64,000 bases of DNA from Palsa-504 sp963839095 (GCA_963839095.1 CAWIUF010000064.1:186001-250000), one strand, 5' to 3'; positions 18,540-31,586 are shown, counted from the first letter of the stretch. Program-made: numbers and translations. Notes: generated from the letters alone by a model not told the origin.

Positions 18540-19038
18540 CCGCGGGAGCCGGGGCCCGGGACGCCGGTGCGGCAAGCTCGGCCAGGTGGTGCAGCGAGAT
18601 GGTGATGCTCGGGGCCGAACGGCGGGAACTGGAGGTACTCCCGGATGTCCTGCGACACCGCCGACCAGTCGTAGGTGAGCGTGACCTCAGTCTCGGACGG
18701 ACCGAGAGGCGCCAGGTCGTAACGCCAGAACCAGCCGCCGAACTCAGGTGACCGTCGTTGTCCTCCGTCCCGTCCGCCAGCTGATGGCGCGCGGCGGGTC
18801 GATCACCTGGACCGGTTGGCCGTCTGGTAGTCGCCGTCCGGATGGTCAGGGTGATACATGTCCATCCGGAAAACCTGCCCCACCTCGGTCAGCGGCGCCT
18901 GGTCGGCAGCTTCCTGAACCCAGCCGGTGCCGTCGATCGCGGCGTGGGCTGCCGGGTCCGCCAGACCGCGAACACCCTCGCGGCAGGCACGGCGAAAGTC
19001 AGGGTGGCGCTCACGTTCTCCCGGTCCACGGTGTGCAC
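18536..19038 (-). pseudogene. SRPBCC / polyketide-cyclase-like protein, multiple one-base deletions
   Basis: START-like lipid-binding fold. Ordered pieces: VSATLTFAVPAARVFAV, LADPAAHAAIDGTGWVQEAA, FRMDMYHPDHPDGDYQTANR, VQVIDPPRAISWRTG, FGGWFWRYDLAPLGPSETEV and TLTYDWSAVSQDIREYLQFP. Frames change at about 18967, 18812, 18752 and 18605, each by loss of one base from a short C or G run (for example GTCTGG for GTCCTGG). This pattern suggests sequencing error as much as decay. GTG at 19038 or 19029 is the likely start; it converges on the nitrilase gene. Confidence 0.75.
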
Positions 19039-19207
19039 GCTCCTTGTCGTCTCTGATCTCAACACGCAAACGATGTGTCGAGGCGAAACTCACCGGTCGT
19101 GCGGGAGGGCGCGGATGCCTGACCCACGAGCCCGACGGCGATGAGTCTCGTGGCGGTTGCCAGTCTGTATCCCCGACACGCGATCAACCGCACCCGAGGA
19201 GAACATC

Positions 19208-19785
19208 ATGACCGCTACCTACACCTTCGACGTCTTTTCCAGCCTCGACGGCTTCGGCGCCGCCAGCGGCAACTGGACCGGCTACTGGGGCAAGCAAGGC
19301 CCCGAGCTGCTCGACCACCGCCTCGCGCTGTACAGCGAAGAGCAGCGGATGGTCTTCGGGGCCAACACCTACCGGGCGTTCGCGGAGATGCTGGCCGCGA
19401 GCACCGAGGACTCCGACGTGCGCGACCCGTGGGTCACCCGGATGAGGAACATGCCGGCGACGGTGGTGTCGACCACGCTGGAAGGACCCCTCGACTGGCC
19501 GGACGCGACCGTCGTGAGCGGCGACGCCGTCGACGTCGTCGCCCGGCTCAAGGAGGAGTCCGACGTGCCGTTGCGCTCGCACGGCAGCCTGTCGATGAAC
19601 CGGGCGCTGATGGCCGCCGGCCTGGTCGACCGCGTCCAGGTGACGCTCTTCCCCGTGATCACCGGCCAGACGGGCTGGACCCGATCTTCGAGGGCGCGGC
19701 CGACTTCGACCTCGAGCTGCTCGAGAGCCGGACGCTCGACGGCCACATCCAGGAGCTCATCTACCGGCCCACCCTGCATGCCTGA
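19208..19785 (+). CDS. Dihydrofolate-reductase-family (RibD C-terminal) protein, one frameshift
   Basis: A DHFR-like fold NADPH reductase of the actinomycete YyaP/RibD_C type, about 192 residues. N-terminus YTFDVFSSLDGFGAASGNW, then MVFGANTYRAFAEML, SHGSLSMNRALMAAGLVDRV and VTLFPVITGQTG. One missing base near 19680 moves the end (IFEGAADFDLELLESRTLDG) into another frame, stopping at 19785. The ATG has GAGGAG about eight bases upstream. Substrate unknown. Confidence 0.82.
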
Positions 19786-20292
19786 GCTAGTAGCCCAGGT
19801 GAAACGAGACTGGTGGTGCGCGGGCTTCTGGATCTCGTCGGCGAAGCATCGCGAGTCCGCGCCCAGAGTGGCGTTCCGGTCAGCGTCGGTGACGAGGATG
19901 TCAGTGCCCAGGCGGAAGGCGCTGGTCTTCGTCCCGGGTCGCGCGCGCCGAAGCCAGGGGGCGGGCTTACGTAGAACGAGTCGACAGTGGCGTCGGCGGA
20001 CTGCAGCGCCTCAAGAAGACGGCTATGCGCTTCCGCCTCGGCTCGGCATTCCTCGGGAAACCAGCGTCGATCACCGCGGGCCGCCCTCGGCCACGAACAG
20101 GCCGCCGCGCCGCTCGACGACGCCCATGCGGGCGCCAGAACCTGCGGAGCGCGGAGTCGTAGACAGACCGGGCACCACCTTGAGATGTCACCTCGGCGCG
20201 ACGTCAGCGGGGTTACGGGCGACGCCGACCACATTAGACCGCGGTCGAGCAGTTCACTGCAACGGAGCCGTCAGCGTAGCCGGTGATGCCGA
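19786..20292 (-). other. Degraded coding DNA, product not recognised
   Basis: The minus strand shows protein-like pieces in changing frames: MGVVERRGGLFVAEGG, WFPEECRAEAEAHSRLLEAL and QSADATVDSFYVSP, TSAFRLGTDILVTDADRNAT and LGADSRCFADEIQK. Codon pattern suggests one gene of about 150 residues with several indels. I do not recognise the family and give no function. Confidence 0.35.
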
Positions 20293-20420
20293 ACATAAAA
20301 TTTTTGGCATGATGCATCCTTCGCATAGCGAGCTGGTTTCGGTGTCCGCCTCATACGCGCCGCCCTGGCGACGGTCAAGGAACGCAAAGACGATCGCGTC
20401 GAAGGCCGCGGAATCGTAGA

Positions 20421-20759
20421 TCACCGGCCGCTAGACAGCCGATCGCCGGTCACGGTGAACCAGCCTCCGACGGTGAGGGAGCCTCGTCCGCTCGGGCGAA
20501 CCTGGATCTCGTAGAGTGCGCGATCTTTCGCGGTGACGCAGTGCAGGATCTTGTGACCATGCACGATCTTCATAAGCCCTGCGGCGAGCTCCAGCGGGTC
20601 CGTGTTCGACAGTGGCGAACCGCCTCGCATCGTGAAGTCTTCCGTGACTGCATCGCCGGTTCCCTGGATGTCGCCCGAGTAGAAGGCGGTAGGAATTGTT
20701 CCTGCGACGGCTTCAGCATTCAATGCGGCTACTCCGGCTTCATCCGCGCCGCAGGACAA
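20421..20759 (-). CDS. NTF2/SnoaL-like protein (probably frameshifted end)
   Basis: A cone-shaped NTF2-like fold is suggested by AFYSGDIQGTGDAVTEDFTM, LAAGLMKIVHGHKILHCVTA and SLTVGGWFTVTGDRL. A one-base change near 20435 would extend it with VIYDSAAFDAIVFAFLDRR, the normal last strand and helix. The start is unclear: the frame opens inside the end of the next upstream SnoaL gene. Confidence 0.5.
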   Translation of the reverse strand: MSCGADEAGVAALNAEAVAGTIPTAFYSGDIQGTGDAVTEDFTMRGGSPLSNTDPLELAAGLMKIVHGHKILHCVTAKDRALYEIQVRPSGRGSLTVGGWFTVTGDRLSSGR

Positions 20760-21095
20760 GCGAATATCACGGCGAGCGTGACGATCTCGCCGTCACGCAG
20801 CGAGAAGTAATTGGTCATGATGAGCGGACGGGCAGACGACTCTTGTCATACGTGTCCCTCGTATCTTCGTCCGAACGATGAAGTCGCCGTGCTGGTCATT
20901 TACCTCGTCTGAATACGAGCGCCACGCGGTCGTCGATGAATCCTTGGCGAGCAGGGCGCGCATAGCCTGACGCTCGGGCCTCAGCGAGTGAACATGTAGG
21001 CATCGTCGGTGAACGTGGCCGTCAAGGCGTCGAGGTCCACCCGCGTCGACCGCGGCGATGTGCTGTTCGACGACGGGAGGAAGGGCGGGGCTCAT
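20729..21095 (-). pseudogene. SnoaL-like (NTF2 superfamily) protein, frameshifted
   Basis: ATG at 21095 after GGAAAGGAC begins MSPALPPVVEQHIAAVDAG, then DLDALTATFTDDAYMFTR, KDFIDDRVALVF, NDQHGDFIVRTKIRGT and MTNYFSLRDGEIVTLAVIFA, spread over several frames. The order is that of a 125-residue SnoaL-like protein with at least four one-base changes. It lies divergently from a MerR regulator and may once have been its target. Confidence 0.65.
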
Positions 21096-21210
21096 GGTCC
21101 TGTCCTTTCCGGGGGGGTCGCTCGACCCGCTCGGCCCAGCATCCGTCCTCCCCCGGCGGGAGGAGCAGGACCAGGTGCGCGCTTGCATCTCCCCTTGCAG
21201 GAGATCTCAT

Positions 21211-22040
21211 ATGGGCACCATGAGACCCTCGCTGGCCATCGGTGACTTCTCCCGGGCCACGCACCTGAGCATCAAGACGCCACGGCACTATCACGGCATC
21301 GGCCTGCTGGAGCCTGCCCATGTCGACCCGGCACTGGATCAACGCCGCTACACGACGACCAGATCGCAATCGCCGAGGTCATCCGGCTGTTCAGGTCACT
21401 GACATGCCCCTGCAGGAGATCCCGGCGTCATCAAGACGCCCGACCTGGCCACCCGGAACGCGCTGATCTCCGGCCACCGCAGCCGCCTGGAGGCCACCTT
21501 GCCCAACGCAGGAAGGGCGCCATACTGCGCGACCTACTGCAACTGCCCCGAACTGCGCGCCGGATATCAGCGAGGACCCCAGATACCGCCGACCCCGGTA
21601 CCTGCAGTTCGCGAAAGCTCGACTGGAGGACGCCAACTCCTGGATCCAGGGCGGGCTCGGGAGCTGGACGCGACCGCCGGGGCCCAGAAGGTCAGCTGTC
21701 AGGCCAGCCTGGTGGAAACTTCGCTAGCGAACTGTTCACCCACGGACGGGGCGAACCCGCCATTTACTTCCCTGCGCTGAACCACCCCGCCCCACCGGGC
21801 GAGTTGCACCGCTCATCGTCCCGTCGGTCGAACTCGCTGTCATCACCCATCCTGGCTCCCATCAGGACGTAGATCGCTCCCACGGGTCGCTAGGGGCCTA
21901 CGTGAAGGAACACGCCGGGCGTGGAGGGTCCATCGCGCGAGTTCCATGACGTCGGTAGCCACGAGACCGCAATCAGACGTTGTGGCGAACCAAGACGGAT
22001 GGCCGATTTTCCAAACCGGGCCCAGTCCTTCATTGCCAAA
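21211..22040 (+). pseudogene. MerR-family regulator with GyrI-like effector domain, decayed
   Basis: N-terminal MerR HTH: LAIGDFSRATHLSIKTPRHY then HGIGLLEPAHVDP, followed in other frames by VIKTPDLATRNALISGHRSR. The C-terminal effector domain is visible as ASELFTHGRGEPAIYFPA, VAPLIVPSVELAVITHPGSH, QDVDRSHGSLGAYVKEHAG and ETADQTLWRTK. AGGAG precedes the ATG. At least eight frame changes and some missing bases make this the most degraded gene of the window; likely a true pseudogene. Confidence 0.75.
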
Positions 22041-22097
22041 TTGACGCGAAGCCCCTCCCCTTTAGACGCGCGCCGCGCAGATGGGAGGGTCTATGCC

Positions 22098-23038
22098 ATG
22101 CCAGATTTCGTGGTCAGCCACACCGCCGAGTGGCTTGACTACTTCGGTCTGCAAGGCCACACTCCGACGGCTCTGGCCGCAGGGGTCGAAGGTGCGATCT
22201 ACGATCTGGGCGGCGGCCTGGTCGCCAAGGTCTGGCGTGACCGCCCCATGCCTGAGCTGGAGCGCATGCAAAGGTTCTATGCCGATGTTGCCTCGGCGAG
22301 CCTGCCGTTCGCTACGCCCGAGATCCGCAGAATCAACAGGTCAACGGCATGTCGGTAACGTACGAGCGGAAGCTACCCGGCCAGCCGTTGCAGCGCCGCT
22401 CGATATAACGCACCGCGACTTGGGTCCTGCTGTCGTCGCGTGCGTCACCGGGGTCCTGCGCGCCCTGGCAGCAGTACCGGCCACCGCAAGCATGCGGGAA
22501 CTGGCGGCGCTGGACGAGAGCCGGCCGCTCTGGGAAGGAACGGACCGCTTCAAGGATGCCTTGCTCGGGCTGATCGAGCGCCGGACCGTCCGTTTCGGGC
22601 CTACTATCCGGGATCATCTGCCGGACTTCGACCGCCGCTGCACGGCCCTCCTGAAACGGCTAGACACGCTGGACTACTTGCCCAACAGCGTCATTCACGG
22701 CGATCTGTTCGGCGAGAACATCCTCGTTGACCAGCAGTGCAACCCCACGGCGGTCCTCGACTTCGGTTTCCTGACAACAGCAGGCGACCCGCGATTCGAG
22801 CGGGAATCACAGCATCAATCATGAACATGTACGGCCCGCACGCGCTGTCCATCACCGGGATCTAACCGGCCGCATCGCCCAGAAGCTGGGCTACTCTCCC
22901 GACGTTCTGCTGACCTACCAGGCGGCCTACGCGATGGTAACCAGTAACGCCTTCACCTCGGACGGCAGCGACGGGCACTTCGCCTGGTGCATGGCCCAAC
23001 TCCGGCGAGCAGAGGTCAGTGAGGCCATCGGCCGGTGA
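22098..23038 (+). pseudogene. Aminoglycoside/macrolide phosphotransferase-like kinase, frameshifted
   Basis: APH-type small-molecule kinase fold. N-lobe: ALAAGVEGAIYDLGGGLVAK followed by VWRDRP (ATP-binding Lys). C-lobe: catalytic loop VIHGDLFGENILVD (Asp and Asn present) and LDFGFLTTAGDP. The end is MVTSNAFTSDGSDGHFAWCM. ATG at 22098 has GGGAGG upstream. Frame changes near 22345 and 22800-22870. Substrate is not known. Confidence 0.75.
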
Positions 23039-23252
23039 TGCCGGCACGGGACAAGTTAAGGAGAGGGCGGAGCTGCCGCCAGCACTTCGCGGAGGCAGAA
23101 GGCCTGACCGCCGCCGGGGCCAGCGAGAAGCCCACCGGCATCGCGTTTCTCAGGTCAAGGACGTACCGCCGGTCAGGCTCCAGTCCGCCCGGCCGACTGG
23201 GCTGCACTCGCAGCGCTATCGGCTACGCCCCGCTCTATGGCAGCATCGCCTG

Positions 23253-23640
23253 ATGCTGCAACTCTTGGGTTTCATCATCGACTGCCCGGACCCGATGAAG
23301 CTGGCGGCCTTCTACTCCCAGGTGACAGGCCGCGCCATCATGGAAGGCAGCGGCGACAACATGGCCGCCATCGCCTTCGGCGAGGTCGATCTGGCCTTCC
23401 AGCGGGTGGAGGACTACCGCCCTCCGCGCTGGCCCGACGGCGAGCACCCCAAGCAGTACCACCTCGACTTCGAAGTGGGCGAAGTCAACCCGAACAGCGC
23501 CGCGTCGTCGAGCTCGGCGCGACACTGCAGAAAGACTTCATCGAACCCGACGGCTACGGCTGGCAGGTCTACACCGACCCGGCCGGGCATCCCTTCTGCC
23601 TGTGCCGCCACGAAGGAATCACATGGCCAACAACAGGGTG
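23253..23640 (+). CDS. VOC family protein, one frameshift
   Basis: Glyoxalase-like single domain: LGFIIDCPDPMKLAAFYSQV and TGRAI, then DLAFQRVEDYRPPRWPDG, YHLDFEVGEV (metal-ligand strand), and after a one-base change near 23500 VELGATLQKDFIEPDGYGW and YTDPAGHPFCLC. The stop is unclear because the second frame runs to 23713. The family includes enzymes and resistance proteins. Confidence 0.72.
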
Positions 23641-23766
23641 GCATGGCCCTGACCGGATCATTCGTGCAGTCCTGCTGCCGTGCTGTCTTGCATGGGTTGC
23701 GAAAAAGCTTTGAGTGCACGAGTAGCCTGAGTTACGCTGATTTCTCCAGCAATCAAGGAGCTGATC

Positions 23767-24317
23767 GTGGACCAGGAAGAGAAGGAACGCCTCGAACGCG
23801 GAGCCGAAGAAGAGCTGAACCGGCGGTGCGGCGACGGGACCGTGCAGCAGGTCGAGGTGCTGCAGTACGGCGACGAACCCGTGATCGAGCCCGGCCAGGC
23901 GATGGTCCGGGTGATCTCACCCCGACGGGCGAAGATCCGGAAGAGACGCTGCACGCGTTCGAGAGGGCGCACCGCGGGGCTGTCGAGGACCTGCGCAAGA
24001 TGCTCGCCCGGAAGATGCCCTCCGTCGCCCGCGTGGAATTCACGCTCCCCGCGGAGCCCGGGGAGCGCGGGCATCCCGTCATCTCGATGTCGGTCGGCCT
24101 GGCGGACCGCGCGGCCCCGGGCCGCCACCTCACCCCGGTGATGGCACGGCTCGACCCCAGCGACGTCGAGGTCCTCGACGCCCTGATCACCGCCGGGATC
24201 GTCTCCAACCGCGCCAACGGCGTCCGCTGGGCGCTGACCCGGATCCGCGAGCGCCCCGCCTATACCCAGCTCCGCGAGCACATCGGCAAGATCGACGAGC
24301 TGAAAGCCCAGCTCTGA
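23767..24317 (+). CDS. Hypothetical acidic N-term / helical C-term protein, one frameshift
   Basis: GTG at 23767 with AAGGAG upstream. The first part (DQEEKERLERGAEEELNRRC) is a charged helix. After a missing base near 23925 the sequence DLTPTGEDPEETLHAFERAH continues through ARVEFTLPAEPGERGHPV. The last part (VEVLDALITAGIVSNRANGV, RWALTRIRERPAYTQLRE) looks like a ribbon-helix-helix or short helical regulator end. Family not recognised. It is the last gene before the proposed island boundary. Confidence 0.55.
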
Positions 24318-24335
24318 GCAAATCCCGTAGTAGGT

Positions 24336-24358
24336 GGTGAGCCGGCCTGTAGGCCGGG
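24336..24358. repeat. Candidate left attachment site matching rnpB 3' end
   Basis: The 23-base stretch from GGTGAGCCGG to GGCCGGG matches 49455-49476, inside the 3' end of rnpB, except for one extra C. It lies 62 bases beyond the integrase stop, where attachment sites usually are. The core GGCCTGTAGGCC is palindromic, as integrase core sites often are, but the same palindrome could also act as a terminator hairpin, so this is a proposal. Confidence 0.45.
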
Positions 24359-24419
24359 GACAGTCCGGCCCGGTTTCCTGACCTGGGGCCACTCCCCGCA
24401 CCTCACCTGACCTGCATGT

Positions 24420-25403
24420 TTAGTTGCCATTAGTTGCCACCTCCTCTGGCCCGTTCTCGTCCTCCGACGGAACTGGCACGGAACTGAGGATGGCGTCGAT
24501 GGCACCCCGGCGCAGCTCCTCCGACTCGGGGAACAGGTGGCCATACGTGTCCATCGTCTCGGCGATGGTCGCGTGTCCTAGTCGGACCTGGATCACCTTC
24601 GGGTTGAGGTTCGCCGCGATCAGGGTTGTGGCGTAGAAGTGTCGTAGGTCGTGGAAACGCGTGCCCTTGGGGAGACAGTGCCCGGGGTCGGCGCACTTCT
24701 CGGCGCACTTGCCATCCTCGCGTCGCTCTGTGGGCTCCGTGCCGCAGGTGCGGGCATCCCTGACCGCGTTGCGCCAAGAGTCGCCGAACGCGTTCCGCCT
24801 GGCGACCTTCCCGACCCGGTTCGTGATGATGACCTCGCCGACGCCGGTCCCGAAGCGCTGCATGTGCGAGGTGACCTGCTGCAGGACCCAGTCGTCGGCC
24901 GGGATGGTGCGGGCCGAGGCCTCGGTCTTCAGGTCCGCACCGAGCTGGCCGCGCTGGGCCTGGTCAGCACGTGGACCTTGCGCCGCAGGAAGTCGACGCG
25001 CGGGACAGTCAGCCCGAACGCCTCGCCCTCCCGCAGGCCGAGGCCCGCGCCGAGCGCGACCGCGACTCGGTAGCGCGGCGAGATCGCACGGTGCAGGGCC
25101 ATGATCGCTGCGGGCGAAAGCGGCTCGACCACACGGCGGGTCACCTTCGGCAGGTTGATTCGGGTGCACGGGTTGACCGGGATCACCTGGGGGTCGTCAT
25201 CGACGGCGGCCTGCATCATGGCGCGCAGCACCGCGTACACGGTCTCCGTGGTGGACGGCGCGAGCTTAGCGGAGATCGCGGTGACGATCGACTGCACGTC
25301 GGTCCTGGTGATGGTTCCTATGCGGCGTGCGCCAAGTGCCGGGTAGACGTGGTTCTTCAGGTGGGAGGCGTAGGTGTCGGACGAGTTGGGGCGCAGGTGG
25401 AGA
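24420..25403 (-). pseudogene. Tyrosine recombinase (integrase), N-terminus missing and one frameshift
   Basis: A phage/ICE-type integrase. SAM-like core-binding domain: LRPNSSDTYASHLKNHVYPA and LGARRIGTITRTDVQSIV. Catalytic domain: first Arg in GLGLREGEAFGL; HxxR in FHDLRHFYATTLIAANLN; His in RLGHATIAETM; nucleophile Tyr in DTYGHLFPES. The frame changes near 24960. The N-terminal arm-binding domain is missing: homology stops at about 25403, exactly where pglZ sequence begins on the other strand. Confidence 0.85.
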
Positions 25404-26670
25404 TCTCGCTGGCGGGCGACGCGGGCGGGGTGCTCGGCTTCTCGACGGGCGAGTTCCGCGTCTCCGACCCCGAGACCCGCAAGCGGGCCATGCACGACCG
25501 GGTCGGCGGCCCGACCTGCCCGCTTGCTCACGCTGGACGACGTGGTGACCCGCGAGGCGACCAGCCTGAAGCAGTCGATCGCCCGGGCGCGACTGGTGGT
25601 CGTCCACAGCGACGAGATCGACCGGGCCGGCGAGCGGGGCGTCGGCCCCGCGGTGTTCGACCAGGTGATGCAGAAGCTCCGCGCGGCGTGGAGGCTCCTC
25701 CGCGACGCGGGCGTCCGCCGCTTCGTCTTGACCGCCGACCACGGGTTCCTGCTCATCGACGAGCGGCGCCGCGGCCGCCCAGCCGCACGGCCGAAGGTGG
25801 ACCCGAAGCGCCGGCACGTCTTCTCCGCGGTCGCCGCGGACCACGCGGGCGAGGTCCGCGTGCCGCTCTCGGACCTCGGCTACGACTCGCCCGAGCAGCT
25901 CATGTTCCCCGAGACGACGGCGGTCTTCGACACCGGCCGGCGGCCGACGGGCTTCGTCCACGGCGGGAACAGCCTGCAGGAGCGGGTCATCCCGGTCCTG
26001 ACCCTCGTCCACCGGTCCGCGGTCGGCGGCAGCAACACCCGCTACGTCGTCCGCGCGACGGCGAAGGAAGGCGTCGCGGGCATGCACTGCGTCGAGGTGA
26101 GGGTGATGGCACCGCCCCAGGGGGAGCTCGGATTCGGCGGCGTGCCCGAGGTCGAGCTCGCGCTCCGCGTGCCCGAGGTCCCCGAGGTCCGCGTCGAGCC
26201 CTGCCAGACCCGCGGCGGGGCCAGGATCGCGGCCGGCTCGATCGTCGCGACGGTGGGCGAGCCGTTCGAGCTGTTCTTCCGCCTCACCGGCCCGGCCGAC
26301 GCGCGGGTGCTGGTGGAGATCCACCACCAGGGGGCCGAGGCGGAGGTCGTGCCTTGCGTGGTCGACGGGCGTTTCGCGGTGACCGCGCCGCGCGGTATCA
26401 CAGAGAGCGGCCTCCCGATGCTACGACGGTGGAGACGAACCGCGGCTGGCTGTCGAGACTTCCCCGAGGGCGGCGTCCGCCAGGCTGTTCGAGCACCTCG
26501 CGGCGCACGGCGCGGTGACCGAGGTCGAGGCCGCGGCGATGCTCGGCGGGCCGCGGGAGCTCCGGCGGTTCGCGAACCGGTTCGAGGAGTACGCGGCGAA
26601 GGCCCCGTTCGGCGTGCGGATCGACGTGATCGGCGGGGTGAAGCGATACGTGCGGGAGGGGACGAGCGAC
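25398..26670 (+). pseudogene. pglZ: PglZ-type phosphatase of a BREX locus, 5'-truncated and frameshifted
   Basis: PglZ is the alkaline-phosphatase-fold BREX protein. Preserved: VHSDEIDRAGE, FDQVMQKLRAAWRLLRDAG and VRRFVLTADHGFLL (C-terminal metal-site Asp-His of the alkaline phosphatase fold), then LTLVHRSAVGGSNTRYVV and beta-rich domains, then a winged-helix end (HLAAHGAVTEVEAAAMLGG). The N-terminal half with the first metal ligands is absent; sequence joins the integrase at about 25400. Frames change near 25520 and 26400-26480. It directly precedes brxD, as in BREX types 2 and 6. Leu codons are mostly CTC. Confidence 0.72.
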
Positions 26671-28003
26671 ATGAGCACGCTGACGACAGCGCGACGTCGA
26701 GCACATCTTCGAGGCGCTGCGCAAGGGGCTCGTGCCCGAGCGGGGCATCGACGCCTTCGCCGTCGGGATCGAGAAGCAGCGGGGCGAGATGCACCGGCAG
26801 CTCGAGCTCGCGGAGAGCGGCGAGGGGACGATCAAGTTCCTCCGCGGCGGCTACGGCTGCGGGAAGACGTTCATGGCCCGGCTCGCGATGCTCGACGCGC
26901 AGGCGCGCGGGTTCGCGACCAGCTTCGTCGTCGTCTCCGACAACGACCTCCAGCTTCCACCGCTTCGACGACGTCTACCGCAAGGTCGTGACCGAGCTGG
27001 GGACCGCGTCCTGCCCGCGCGGCGCCCTCGGCGACATCATCGACCGCTGGATCGGCCGGGTCGAGGACGCGCTGATCGCGGCGGGCGAGGACGAGGACGC
27101 GCCCGACTTCGACGAGAAGGTCCGCGACGCGGCTCGACGAGGACCTCGCGTCGCTCACCGGCGGCAGGGCGCCCGCAGGACTTCGTCCGCGTCATCCAGA
27201 CCATCTTCGAGCTGAAGCAGCGGGGCGAGGCCTGCGGACGCCGGCGCGCTCCTCTCCTGGCTCTCCGGGAGCGGGAACGTCGCCGCGTCGGCGAAGTCGG
27301 CCGCCGGCATCAAGGGCGAGATCACGAGCCGCGACGCCCTCGACTACCTCCGCGGGGTGCTCGAGATCGTGAAGGCCGCGGGCTACAAGGGCCTGCTCAT
27401 CGTCATCGACGAGGCGGAGACGATCCTCCGGATGCGGAGCGACTCCCGCCACAAGTCGCTGAACGGCATCCGCCAGATCGCCGACGCCGCCGGGTCCTAC
27501 CCGGGGCTGCTCTGGGTCTTCACCGGCACGCCCGAGTTCTTCGACACCCGGCACGGGGTCGCCGGGCTCGCCCCGCTCCACGAGCGGATCCGCTTCCTCA
27601 AGCAGGGCCGGTTCGCGAGCCCGCGGCAGGCGCAGCTCGAGCTCGACGCCGTTCGACGCCGAGCGGCTCCGCTCGGTCGCGCTCCGGCTCCGCGAGATCT
27701 ATCCGGCCACGCGACCGCGTCCGGCTCGAGTCGCGGGTCAGCACGGAGTTCGTCGACCGGCTGGTCGAGGAGGTCACGAAGGGCTTCCGCGGCGACGTCG
27801 GCGTCGTCCCGCGGCAGTTCCTCCGCGAGTTCGTCACGCAGATGGACCTCGTCGACGAGAACGACGACTACGACCCGATGACCGAGTACGGCTTCTCGCC
27901 CGGCGGACCTGAGCGCCGAGGAGGAGCACGTTCTCACCGGCGCCTCGCTCGGCCTCGCCCGACGACGACGAGGCGGCGGCCTGGTGCCCGCGGAGGACGT
28001 CTG

Positions 28004-28007
<4 letters not shown>
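26671..28007 (+). CDS. brxD: BREX ATP-binding protein BrxD (DUF2791), frameshifted
   Basis: A P-loop ATPase of about 440 residues. N-terminal GLVPERGIDAFAVGIEKQRG; Walker A in FLRGGYGCGKTFMARLAM; Walker B GLLIVIDEAETIL; sensor-like WVFTGTPEFFDTRHGVAGLA; late motif VVPRQFLREFVTQMDLVDEN. These are the hallmarks of DUF2791/BrxD. ATG at 26671 follows GGGAGGG. Extra or missing bases near 26695, 26955, 27134, 27178, 27236, 27650 and 27905 disturb the frame. The TGA overlaps the helicase GTG as GTGA, so the two are translationally coupled. Confidence 0.78.
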
Positions 28008-30242
<2,235 letters not shown>

Positions 30243-30247
30243 TCTGG

Positions 30248-30711
30248 GTGCGCACGCCGTCGCAGCTCGAGGAGGCGGTGGCTGCATTGATGTCTGAACC
30301 CGTCGTCGGCCTCGACGTCGAGACCACGCTGGCAAATCGCACGCTCTGCCTGATTCAGTGGCGGGCCGCGAGGCGACCTATCTCATCGATGCGCTTGAGC
30401 TCCCCGATCTGGCGCCGCTGGCGAGTTGCTCGCGACAGCGAGACAACGAAGCTGATCCACTACGCCCCATTCGAACGCGAGGTCCTCGGCCGGCACGGCT
30501 CACCCTGGACGGCGTGGTCGACACTCGCGAGGTGTCCAGCCGGCTCCGCCGCACCGCGAGCGGCCACAGCCTCCGCGAAGTCTGCGCGCGCGAGCTCGGC
30601 GTGGAACTCGACAAGAGGGAGCAGACGGGCGACTGGACGCGGCGACCGCTTACCGAGAGCCAGGTGACCTACGCCGCCCTCGACGCCGAGGTGCTACTCC
30701 GCCTGTTCTAG
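30248..30711 (+). CDS. DEDD-type 3'-5' exonuclease (RNase D-like), one frameshift
   Basis: A single exonuclease domain of about 155 residues. The Exo I motif is VVGLDVETTLANRTLCLIQ (Asp and Glu), Exo II KLIHYAPFEREVLGRHG, Exo III SQVTYAALDAEVLLRLF (Tyr and Asp). No HRDC domain follows, unlike RNase D. GTG at 30248 lies six bases after the helicase stop. In the raw frame it appears joined to the helicase, but that needs an unlikely read through 30120-30240. The frame changes near 30360. It shares the CTC-rich codon use of the BREX genes, so probably arrived with them. Confidence 0.72.
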
Positions 30712-30739
30712 CATTCGAGGATGTCGCAGAAAGTGCCGG

Positions 30740-31586
30740 TCACGGCTCTTCCCGCAGCTGACGAAGCGTGTTACGGCCGACAGCGACGAGTTCGGGGTCG
30801 CTGGTCTGGCGGCCTCGGGCCAGCGCCGTGAGTGCGTCGAGCGCGCCAAGGTGCCAGACCAGTTCGTCTTCGGTGTCGGTGAGGCGGCGCCCGTATCCGT
30901 CGAAGAAGGCGTCGTGCAGGTCTGGGCGGGATGGCCGACCCGGAATCGCAGGCGCACGAAGTCACGGGCGGGCAGGTCGGTGCGCGCGTGCTCGAAGTCA
31001 ATCAGGGAGAGGTTTCCGGACTCATCGACCAGCCAGTTGCGCGGCTGGAAGTGGAGAGGCCGACATGGGAATCCGCGCGTGACGCAAGAAAAGTTCGCAG
31101 AGCGGGAAGCAGCGAGGTGGCTGTCCACGACCGCCGAGCCATCCTCGGCAGGCGGCGGTATGCTCTGCCTGGCTCGTCCAGGTAGGCGAACACGGTGGTC
31201 GACCAAGTTGGGGAACCAGGGAAGTCGGGCGTGCGGGTTCGGTGCCATGGAAGCGGGGCGTAGCAGGGCGCCGGCCTGGTGGTGTATGGCAGCCTCAGGG
31301 TCGCCGGAGCATGGCTGGCCTGGCACCGTCGTTATGACGATGGTCATGGCTGCGCTGTCCGCAGCGATCGCCGCGGTGCTGAGGGGCCGAGGGCGGTTGT
31401 CCAGTGCCGGTAGGCGTGGACTTCCCGGTCGTGTTTTGACCGGCTGCCCGTGCTGTTTGACGACGAACTCCTGGCTGTGGGCATCGCGGACCCGCAGGAC
31501 CGTATCCCACCAGGACCGCAGTTACCTCGCAGGGCCCGCAGGGAGCCGCTTGGCGAGACCTGAAGGAGGATCGCTGATCTGGTCAC
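30740..31586 (-). CDS. APH-family phosphotransferase, frameshifted (last gene of chain)
   Basis: Small-molecule kinase fold: HDREVHAYRHWTTALGPSAP (N-lobe), TIVITTVPGQPCSGDPEAAI (hinge), PLHFQPRNWLVDESGN (catalytic-loop region; His-Asp of HGD appears as HF, with Asn kept) and LSLIDFEHARTDLPARDFVR (metal-binding Asp). GTG at 31586 overlaps the previous TGA as GTGA. Frame changes near 31100-31250, 30945 and 30850. It may phosphorylate a pathway intermediate or confer self-resistance; substrate unknown. Confidence 0.68.
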
